Shown: in pieces, positions 57,588 to 64,000 of the stretch
How positions within the stretch are numbered: position 1 is the first letter of the stretch
How the letters are laid out: each line of letters opens with the position of its first letter
Assembly (NCBI GenBank): GCA_964531735.1
Contig: CAZHGD010000003.1
Coordinates: 1-64,000 of the forward strand
Source: CAZHGD01 sp964531735
GTDB taxonomy: Bacteria; Armatimonadota; UBA10988
DNA length: 64,000 nt
Direction of reading: 5' to 3'
Notes under the pieces: model-generated
Database searches by the model: none
The model's input: only the letters and a program-made list of their open reading frames with translations
What the model was told of the DNA's origin: nothing
Made by a program: the position numbers and the translations under genes

Positions 57588-59081
57588 ATGTTGACTGCGC
57601 GCGTGGTACTGGACCGCGATTACACTCTGGCCGAGGTCGACCCGCGGCTCTACGGTGGGTTCGCCGAGCACCTTGGCCGCCACTTCTACGAGGGCGTCTG
57701 GGAGCCGGGTCATCCCACCGCCGACGAGCACGGCTTCCGGCAGGACGTGGCGGCGCTGGTCCGCGGGCTGAACATGCCGGTGATGCGCTATCCCGGCGGC
57801 AACTTCGTCTCGGGCTACAACTGGGAGGACGGGGTCGGACCGCGCGAGCAGCGCCCGCGGCGGCTCGATCTGGCCTGGCACACCACCGAGCCGAACACCT
57901 TCGGCACCAACGAGTTCATCGACTGGTGCCGGCTGGTCGGCACCGAGCCGATGCTGGCGGTCAACCTGGGCACGCGCGGCCCCGAAGCAGCGCGCAACCT
58001 CGTCGAGTACTGCAACCACCCGTCGGGCTCGGCCTGGAGCGATCTGCGGCGAGCGCACGGCTACGAGCAGCCGCACGCGGTGAAGCTGTGGTGCCTGGGC
58101 AACGAGATGGACGGGCCCTGGCAAATGGGCCACAAGACCGCCGAAGAGTATGGTCGCGTGGCCTGCGAGGCGGCCAAGTTGATGAAGTGGACCGACCCGT
58201 CGGTCCAGGTCGTCGCCTGTGGCTCGTCGGGCCGCGGCATGGCTACCTTCGGCTCGTGGGAGCTGGAGGTGCTCGATCGCTGCTACGACCAGGTCGACTA
58301 CCTGTCGCTGCACACCTACCTGGGCTGCTCCGACGGCGATGTGGCCAGCTTCCTGGCCCGGTCCGACGAGATGGGCGAGTTCATCGACGAGGCGGCGGCG
58401 CTGTGCGATGCCGTGGCGGCCAAGCGCAAGTCGCGCAAGCGCCTGATGCTCTCGTTCGATGAGTGGAACGTCTGGTACCACTCGCACCAGGCCGAGCAGC
58501 CCGCGCCGTGGTCGCTGGCGCCGCACCTGCTGGAAGACCACTACACCATGGCCGACGCGCTGTGCGTGGGCGGCATGTTGATCACGCTGATCAACCACGC
58601 CGAACGGGTGAAGATCGGTTGTCTGGCCCAGGTGGTCAACGTCATCGCGCCGATCCTCACCGTCGCCGGCGGTCCGGCCTGGCGGCAGACCATCTACCAC
58701 CCGTTTGCCCAGGCCAGCGCGCTCGGCCGTGGCGTGGCGCTGCGCGCGCTGGTGGACAGCCCGCGCTACGACTGCGCGGCGCGGGCCGGCACGCCGGTGC
58801 TCAAGCTGGCCGCGGTGCAGGATCCCGAGAGCGGCTCGGTGACGCTGTTCTGCCTCAACCGCTCGCTGACCGAGCCGCTGCAGGTCAGTGGCGACCTGCG
58901 CTCGTTCGGCGGCTTCACCAAGGCCACCGCTACGGTGCTGCGCCACGACGATCTGATGGCTGTCAACGCCGTCGACACGCCGGACACGGTGCAGCCGGCA
59001 ACACTGGCCGAGGTCAGTGTGACCGACGGCCTGAGCGTGGTGCTGCCGCCGGCCTCGTGGTCGGTGGTGCGGCTGACGTAG
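57588..59081 (+). CDS. Alpha-L-arabinofuranosidase, GH51
   Basis: 497 aa. VDPRLYGGFAEHLGRHFYEGVWEP, NMPVMRYPGGNFVSGYNWEDGVGP and TEPNTFGTNEFIDWC are GH51 landmarks. Acid/base E173 lies in CLGNEMDGPWQ and nucleophile E292 in LSFDEWNVWYH. A C-terminal beta-sandwich carries VNVIAPILT. No signal peptide, so it releases arabinose from short oligosaccharides in the cytoplasm (inference). RBS AAGGAGG before the ATG. It is the first of the arabinose/mannose gene pair. Confidence 0.95.
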   Translation: MLTARVVLDRDYTLAEVDPRLYGGFAEHLGRHFYEGVWEPGHPTADEHGFRQDVAALVRGLNMPVMRYPGGNFVSGYNWEDGVGPREQRPRRLDLAWHTTEPNTFGTNEFIDWCRLVGTEPMLAVNLGTRGPEAARNLVEYCNHPSGSAWSDLRRAHGYEQPHAVKLWCLGNEMDGPWQMGHKTAEEYGRVACEAAKLMKWTDPSVQVVACGSSGRGMATFGSWELEVLDRCYDQVDYLSLHTYLGCSDGDVASFLARSDEMGEFIDEAAALCDAVAAKRKSRKRLMLSFDEWNVWYHSHQAEQPAPWSLAPHLLEDHYTMADALCVGGMLITLINHAERVKIGCLAQVVNVIAPILTVAGGPAWRQTIYHPFAQASALGRGVALRALVDSPRYDCAARAGTPVLKLAAVQDPESGSVTLFCLNRSLTEPLQVSGDLRSFGGFTKATATVLRHDDLMAVNAVDTPDTVQPATLAEVSVTDGLSVVLPPASWSVVRLT

Positions 59082-59147
59082 GTAGCGCTGTCACGGCAGG
59101 TGCCGGTCTGCTGCCGGTGAACCGCCTCGCTGACGAGGTGGACACCG

Positions 59148-61679
59148 ATGGCTGGCACATTGCTGCTCAACGGCACCTGGGGCCTGACCTGGGCCGAGGG
59201 TTCGCAACTGATGGACCCGCGGCACTACGTCGGGCCGACCTTGGTCGGACGCAAGCTGCTGCCCGCCGCGGTGCCGGCGCCGGTGCAGCAGGTGTTGCTC
59301 GACGCCGGGCTGCTCGACGATCCGAACTACGGCCTCAACTCGCTGCGCGCCCGGTGGGCCGAGGAGATGTTCTGGATCTACCGGCACACCTTCACCGTGC
59401 CGGCCGAAGCGGCCGAGCAGCCGGTCTGGCTGAGCTTCGAGCGGCTGGAGTTGGACGCGGTCGTCTGGCTCAACGGCCAGGAAGTGGGCCGCTGGGCCAA
59501 CGCGCACCAGCCGGCGCGGTTCGAGGTGACCGGTCGCCTGCGAGCCGGCGAGAACCTGCTGGTGGTGCGGGTCGACGCGGGCTTCTTCAGCGCCGCCGAC
59601 CGACCCGCGGACGGCTTCGCCAGCGGCGACATCGGCCGGCTGACCAAGCGCCACTGGCACCGTAATCCGCAGTACCAGGTCGGCTGGGACTGGAGCGCCC
59701 GACTGACCAACGTCGGCATCCTGGGCGACGTGCGCCTCGACTGGACCGACCAGCCGCGCCTCGAGCAGGTCACCGTCTTTGCCACGGTCAGTGATGATCT
59801 CGCCCAGGCGACCATCCACGCGCGCGCCACCGTGGCGGCCCAGGCCGCGCTGACCGCGCCGGCCACGCTGCGCGCCCGCGTGGTCGAGACCGGTCAGGCC
59901 ATCGAGCAGAGCGTACCGGTGGCCGCGGGCGAGCAACGCCACGAACTGCGGCTGACCATCGACGAACCGCGCCTGTGGTGGCCCATTGGGCATGGTGAGC
60001 AGCACCGGTACACCGTCGAGCTGACGCTGGAGGCCGGCGGCGAGCCGCTGATGGTCACGCGGCGCACCGGCGTGCGCAAGGTGGGCATGGACCAGTCGCC
60101 GCATCCGGTGATCGGCCGCTACTGCACCTTGACCATCAACAACCGGCCCATCTTCTGCAAGGGCGGCAACCTGGTGCCGGCCGACCTGCTGTACAGCACG
60201 GTGACCCCCGAGCGCTGGCGCCGCCTGCTCGACGAGGCCATCAGCGCCAACTTCAACCTGCTGCGCGTGTGGGGCGGCGGGCACTTCGCCGATCCGTGGC
60301 TCTGCGAGGCCTGCGACGAGGCGGGCGTCATGCTCTGGCACGACTTCCTGTTCGCCTGCGCGCAGTATCCGGCGCATGATCCGGCGTTCGCCGCGGCGGC
60401 GCGCGACGAGGTGCGCTGGGCGGTCCGCGCCTGGGCGCACCATCCGTCGCTGGTGGTCTGGTGTGGCAACAACGAAATCGAGTGGGGCGACTGGGCCTGG
60501 GGCTACGACCGCGCGCAGCCGGCGCACCCGCACTACGCGCTGTTCCACCACGACATCCCGAAGATCGTCCACGACGAGGACCCGTCCACGCTGCACTGGA
60601 TCAGCTCGCCGTCCTCGCCCGACTTCAAGGAGCCGAACGACCCGACGGTGGGCGACCAACACCCGTGGAACGTCAGCCTGGGCACCGCGGGCGGCGCCGA
60701 CTGGTGGGCCTACCGCGACTACGTGGACCGGTTCCCGAACGAGGGTGGCGTGCTCGGCGCGTCGTCGCCCGCCACGCTGCGCCAGTTCCTGCCGCCGAGT
60801 GAGCAGCACCTGCTGTCACCGAGCTGGGACCACCACGACAACCCGTTCGCGACCATGGACTGCGAGCAAGGCGCGCTGGGGCACGCGTACCAGACCGTGG
60901 CGCTGTGGACGGGCCGTGACCCGCTGGCCATGGCGCTGGACGAGTACGCGCTGCTCAGCGGCCTGCTGCAGGGCGAGGGGCTGAGCGAGTACATCGGCAA
61001 CTACCGCCGCCGCATGTTCAGCAGCGCCTCGGCCATCTTCTGGATGTACAACGACTCGTGGCCCGTCACGCACGGCTGGACCATCGTCGACTACTGGCTG
61101 CGGCGCAAGCTGGCCTACCACCCGGTGCGGCGCGCGTTTCAGCCGGTCTGCGTGCAACTGGCCGTCGAGGGTGCCGAACTGGTGGTGTTCGGTGTCAACG
61201 ACACGCCGGCCGACTGGTCGGGCGAGCTGCGCTGGGGCCTGTTCGCGCTGCCAGGTGGCCTGACCGAAGACGCCGTCTGCCCGGTGTCGCTACCGGCCAA
61301 CGCGGCCACGCCGCTGGCGGCGGTGCCGCGGGCACGCTGGGAGGATCTGGACGCCAGCCGGAACGGCGCCTTCGCGCAGCTCCTGCACCACGGCGCACCA
61401 GTGGCGCAGCAGCGGTTGTTCCGACAACGATTCGGCGCCCTGGCGCTGAACCCCGCTCCGGCCATCACCATCCTGCGCCAGGGCGACGAGCTGCAACTCA
61501 GCAGTCCCGACTTCGTCTGGGGCGTCTGCCTGGATGTGGACGGCGAGCGCCCGCTGGCCGACAACGCGTTCGACCTGCTGCCGACCATCCCGTACCGCGT
61601 GCCGTGGCGCGCCGCCTGGGGCGAGCCGGCGGTGGTCGCCACCGGCAATGCGCTGGTCAAGGGAGCGGGCGATGCGTGA
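59148..61679 (+). CDS. Beta-mannosidase-like GH2 glycosidase
   Basis: 843 aa. The N-terminal sugar-binding domain starts LLLNGTWGLTWAEG; WIYRHTFTVPAEAAEQPVWLSFERLELDAVVWLNGQEVG is typical GH2. In the barrel, VVWCGNNEIEWGDW provides the acid/base E443, and VDRFPNEGGVLGASS the likely nucleophile E532; GRYCTLTINNRPIFCKGGNLVPAD leads into the TIM barrel. Active-site context resembles beta-mannosidases more than galactosidases. No signal peptide. The stop overlaps the next gene's ATG. Confidence 0.9.
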   Translation: MAGTLLLNGTWGLTWAEGSQLMDPRHYVGPTLVGRKLLPAAVPAPVQQVLLDAGLLDDPNYGLNSLRARWAEEMFWIYRHTFTVPAEAAEQPVWLSFERLELDAVVWLNGQEVGRWANAHQPARFEVTGRLRAGENLLVVRVDAGFFSAADRPADGFASGDIGRLTKRHWHRNPQYQVGWDWSARLTNVGILGDVRLDWTDQPRLEQVTVFATVSDDLAQATIHARATVAAQAALTAPATLRARVVETGQAIEQSVPVAAGEQRHELRLTIDEPRLWWPIGHGEQHRYTVELTLEAGGEPLMVTRRTGVRKVGMDQSPHPVIGRYCTLTINNRPIFCKGGNLVPADLLYSTVTPERWRRLLDEAISANFNLLRVWGGGHFADPWLCEACDEAGVMLWHDFLFACAQYPAHDPAFAAAARDEVRWAVRAWAHHPSLVVWCGNNEIEWGDWAWGYDRAQPAHPHYALFHHDIPKIVHDEDPSTLHWISSPSSPDFKEPNDPTVGDQHPWNVSLGTAGGADWWAYRDYVDRFPNEGGVLGASSPATLRQFLPPSEQHLLSPSWDHHDNPFATMDCEQGALGHAYQTVALWTGRDPLAMALDEYALLSGLLQGEGLSEYIGNYRRRMFSSASAIFWMYNDSWPVTHGWTIVDYWLRRKLAYHPVRRAFQPVCVQLAVEGAELVVFGVNDTPADWSGELRWGLFALPGGLTEDAVCPVSLPANAATPLAAVPRARWEDLDASRNGAFAQLLHHGAPVAQQRLFRQRFGALALNPAPAITILRQGDELQLSSPDFVWGVCLDVDGERPLADNAFDLLPTIPYRVPWRAAWGEPAVVATGNALVKGAGDA

Positions 61680-64000
61680 CCACGACGGAGTTGCCGGAGC
61701 CGGTCAGCGCGGCGCACCCCCTGTCCGCCCGCGGAGAGGGGGCCGGGGGGTGAGGTGCCGCGCCTTGGCCGCCGCGCTGCTCTTCCTCACCGCCGCCGGC
61801 CTCACCGCCGCGCCGCTGGCCGACCAGGCCGACCCGCGCCGCTGCCAGGCCGCACCGAACGGCGCGGTGACCGTCGAAGGCCCAGCCGTGCGCTTCACCG
61901 TCCGCTCGCCCAACCCCGGCGGCTCGGTGCAATGGATGTTCAAACAACCATTGATCACGGCCGGTCGCGAACGGCTGGTCCTGGACGGTCGTGGCGAGGA
62001 GCCGACGCTCGAGGGCGTGCTGGTGGCGCGGGTGATGGCCCTGGACGCCAAGGGCGCCGTGGTGGCCACCTACGAGCCGGACATCCTCTTCCCGCCCGAA
62101 TGGAACCTGCGCGAGTTGCTGTTCAGCGAGTTCGACCGGCCGCTGCCCGCGCAGATCGCCGGCCTGGCCATGCACCTCTGGCTGCCGAACCAGCTCGGCC
62201 AGCCGTGCCATCTGCGCCTGCGGCGCGCCGAGGTCATCGCGCGCGAGCAGGTGCGGGCTGAGTTGCAGCCGACCGAGACGCCGCGGCCGGCGCTGCCCGT
62301 GCAGCGCGTGGAGCCGGCGGACGCGGACCGCCGCTGGACCAACCTCGGTCCGGGTGGCGGCGGCTGGTACCGCGTGATGGCCATCTCGCCGCACGACGGC
62401 GCCTGCTATGTCGGCGGCGACGTGGGTGGCGTCTACCGCTCGCGCGACCACGGGCGCACCTGGCAGATCCTCAACGAGGGGCTGACCAACACCTACGTCA
62501 ACGCCTTCGCGTTCCACCCACGCGAGCCCGGCGTGCTGCTGGCCGGCACCGATGGCGGCGTGGCGCGGTCCACCGACGGCGGCGAGCACTGGACCATGGT
62601 CCGCGCGGGCTTCCCGCCGTTGCGCACCTTCGGCCAAAGCGCGCCGGTCTCGGCGGTGGCCTTCGATCCGAGCGATCCGCGCCGGGCGCTGGCCGGCGTG
62701 GGCCACGAACGCGACTTCGGCCGCCTCGGCGCCGAGACCACCGGCGGCCGCATCTACCTCAGCGACGACAGCGGGCAGACGTGGCAGCCAGTCACGCTGC
62801 CCGGCGCCGAGCGGCGGTCGGTGTTCGGCTTCCTCTGGCACCCGCGCGAACGGCAGGCGGTCTTCGCCAGCACGCCCGGCGGGCTGTTCCGCAGCGCCGA
62901 CCGCGGCGCGAGTTGGACTCGTTGGGGCACCGGCCTCGATGGCTACCAGACCACCTTCGCGGCGCTCTGTGCCGACCAGCCGGAGACCATGCTGCTCGGG
63001 TTCAGCCGCGGCCCGGACCAGCGCGGCGGCGCGCTGAAGTCCACCGACGGTGGCCGCACCTGGCGCCCGGCGCTCAACGGTCTGCCGCAGACCGCCGAGG
63101 CCTGGCGGCTGATCGCACATCCGACCGAGCCGCGGACGTTCTACCTCGGCTGGTACCGCCAGGGCGGCCTCCACGTCACGCGTGACGCGGGCGAAAGCTG
63201 GCAGCCGGTCAACCTGAGCCGCAACATTCGCTCGGCGTGGTTCTTCATCGGCACCGACGCCACCGGTCTGGCCATCGATCCGCGCGACCCGGCGCGGTTG
63301 GTCTACTGCAACGACATGGACCTCTACCAGACCCTCGACGCCGGTGCCACCTGGGACCAGATGTGCTGCGACCTGGCGACGCCGCCGACGGCTGACCGCC
63401 CCGCCGTCTGGCGCGGGCGCGGCGCCGAGATCCTCTGTCTGACCGGTCCGCAGGCCATCGCCGTGGACCCGAGTCGGCCGAGCACGCTCTACTTCGGCTA
63501 CTGGGACACCTGTGCCTGGAAGAGTGACGATGGCGGGCGCACCGGCTACCGCCTGACCAATGGCATCCACAGCGGCTACGGGCGCATGGGCTGCGTGCTG
63601 CTCGACCCGGCCGATCCCGACACGGTCTGGCTGACCATCGGCCAGAACTACACCGCGCAGCGCCTGTACCTGAGCGTGAATGGCGGCCGACAGTTCCGGC
63701 TGGTCGGCTACCCGGCCACCGGTCTGCCCGCCGGCGGCATCTTCACACTGGCGGTCGACCCGACCTCAGCGCGCGGGCGACGCGTGCTCTATGCCGGCGT
63801 GCAGAGCGACGGCATCTTCAAGAGCCTCGACGGCGGCTTCACCTGGCAAGCCGCCAACCAGGGTCTGCCCGCCGACAGCCGCCACATCACGCAACTGGCG
63901 GTGGATCCGCGCCGGCCGCAGACCGTCTGGGCGGTGGCCGGTGCGCACTACCATGCGGACACGCGGAAGCGGGTGGCCGGCTACATCGCGCGCAGCGACG
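61672..64000 (+). CDS. Secreted BNR/VPS10-type beta-propeller protein (partial, runs off window)
   Basis: The frame is open for 776 codons to the window end. The ATG at 61672 overlaps the GH2 stop by 8 bases and has GGGAG at 61661-61665; a GTG at 61750, just before the hydrophobic signal core ALAAALLFLTAAGL, is the alternative start. BNR-type repeats recur: YRSRDHGRTWQILNEGL, RSTDGGEHWTMV, LSDDSGQTWQPV, RSADRGASWTRW, KSTDGGRTWRPA, VTRDAGESWQPV, KSLDGGFTWQA. Such S-x-D-x-G-x-T-W propellers occur in sialidases, sortilin-like and GH74 xyloglucanase proteins; I cannot choose between them. Confidence 0.85.
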   Translation, partial: MRDHDGVAGAGQRGAPPVRPRRGGRGVRCRALAAALLFLTAAGLTAAPLADQADPRRCQAAPNGAVTVEGPAVRFTVRSPNPGGSVQWMFKQPLITAGRERLVLDGRGEEPTLEGVLVARVMALDAKGAVVATYEPDILFPPEWNLRELLFSEFDRPLPAQIAGLAMHLWLPNQLGQPCHLRLRRAEVIAREQVRAELQPTETPRPALPVQRVEPADADRRWTNLGPGGGGWYRVMAISPHDGACYVGGDVGGVYRSRDHGRTWQILNEGLTNTYVNAFAFHPREPGVLLAGTDGGVARSTDGGEHWTMVRAGFPPLRTFGQSAPVSAVAFDPSDPRRALAGVGHERDFGRLGAETTGGRIYLSDDSGQTWQPVTLPGAERRSVFGFLWHPRERQAVFASTPGGLFRSADRGASWTRWGTGLDGYQTTFAALCADQPETMLLGFSRGPDQRGGALKSTDGGRTWRPALNGLPQTAEAWRLIAHPTEPRTFYLGWYRQGGLHVTRDAGESWQPVNLSRNIRSAWFFIGTDATGLAIDPRDPARLVYCNDMDLYQTLDAGATWDQMCCDLATPPTADRPAVWRGRGAEILCLTGPQAIAVDPSRPSTLYFGYWDTCAWKSDDGGRTGYRLTNGIHSGYGRMGCVLLDPADPDTVWLTIGQNYTAQRLYLSVNGGRQFRLVGYPATGLPAGGIFTLAVDPTSARGRRVLYAGVQSDGIFKSLDGGFTWQAANQGLPADSRHITQLAVDPRRPQTVWAVAGAHYHADTRKRVAGYIARSD
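61715..61752. repeat. REP-like palindromic element inside the 5' coding region
   Basis: Nested palindrome: outer CACCCC (61715-61720) with GGGGTG (61747-61752), inner CTGTCCGC (61721-61728) with GCGGAGAG (61731-61738), one mismatch, loop CC. The reverse strand reads CACCCCCCGGCCCCCTCTCC, the kind of dispersed palindrome often mis-translated as LTPRPPL-x-GEG in many bacterial genomes. It lies in the n-region of the propeller protein's signal peptide. Only one copy is seen here. Confidence 0.6.

Noticed and set aside
1..64000. CRISPR arrays, insertion sequences, prophage genes, rRNA genes
   Set aside because: No regularly spaced direct repeats, transposases, integrases, phage structural genes or rRNA sequence were recognised on either strand.

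Overview
This window is GC-rich bacterial DNA. Coding density is very high, GTG and TTG starts are frequent, and no gap between genes exceeds about 200 bases. From 1 to about 18.2 kb it holds one co-directional ribosomal super-cluster (end of tufA, then S10, spc and alpha operon genes, then truA, rplM and rpsI). From about 18.2 to 24 kb come cell-wall, membrane and housekeeping genes. The remaining 40 kb is dominated by secreted glycoside hydrolases, a sulfatase and the DUF1549/DUF1553 + DUF1501 + PPC-domain gene trio. That trio, with a sulfatase and many extracellular carbohydrate enzymes, points to a polysaccharide-degrading member of the Planctomycetota/Verrucomicrobiota/Lentisphaerota group or a similarly equipped phylum such as Armatimonadota or Hydrogenedentota. 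The sequence alone does not settle the phylum.

Ribosomal region (1-18204): tufA(end)-rpsJ-rplC-rplD-rplW-rplB-rpsS-rplV-rpsC-rplP-rpmC-rpsQ-[EF-G-2-like GTPase]-rplN-rplX-rplE-rpsN-rpsH-rplF-rplR-rpsE-rpmD-rplO-secY-adk-infA-rpmJ-rpsM-rpsK-rpoA-rplQ-truA-rplM-rpsI. Two departures from the usual order stand out. A paralogous EF-G gene sits between rpsQ and rplN, and rpsD is absent between rpsK and rpoA. The infA-rpmJ and rpsM-rpsK spacers can form strong RNA hairpins. Several products carry Cys pairs typical of zinc-binding versions (L24, S14, L36, adenylate kinase).

Middle region (18229-47570): LysM/SH3/NlpC-P60 wall hydrolase, slipin, rsmA, ispE, small membrane protein, sugar isomerase-like protein; a reverse-strand degenerate GGDEF protein with a Cys-rich tail; a secreted saccharide-degradation run (beta-propeller, GH16, clan-A-like hydrolase, 1048-aa double-FAD protein); nikR + livF + DUF2993; a translationally coupled reverse operon thuA + two DUF3187-like beta-barrels + helical-repeat protein; a tRNA-Ala(CGC) with its own promoter and terminator; acyltransferase 3; a GHL6-like glycosidase; an orphan VapB-type antitoxin followed by what looks like an internally deleted vapC; and a sulfatase.

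Right region (47724-64000): secreted YbjN-like protein; a 1293-aa secreted multidomain protein with a degenerate PHP-like segment; the DUF1549/1553-DUF1501-PPC trio; GH51 arabinofuranosidase; GH2 beta-mannosidase; and a BNR/VPS10-type propeller protein that runs off the window end and carries a palindromic repeat in its 5' coding region. Together these genes suggest hydrolysis of arabinose-, mannose- and sulfate-containing polysaccharides. Convergent gene pairs routinely abut or overlap, and only one classical intrinsic terminator is visible.
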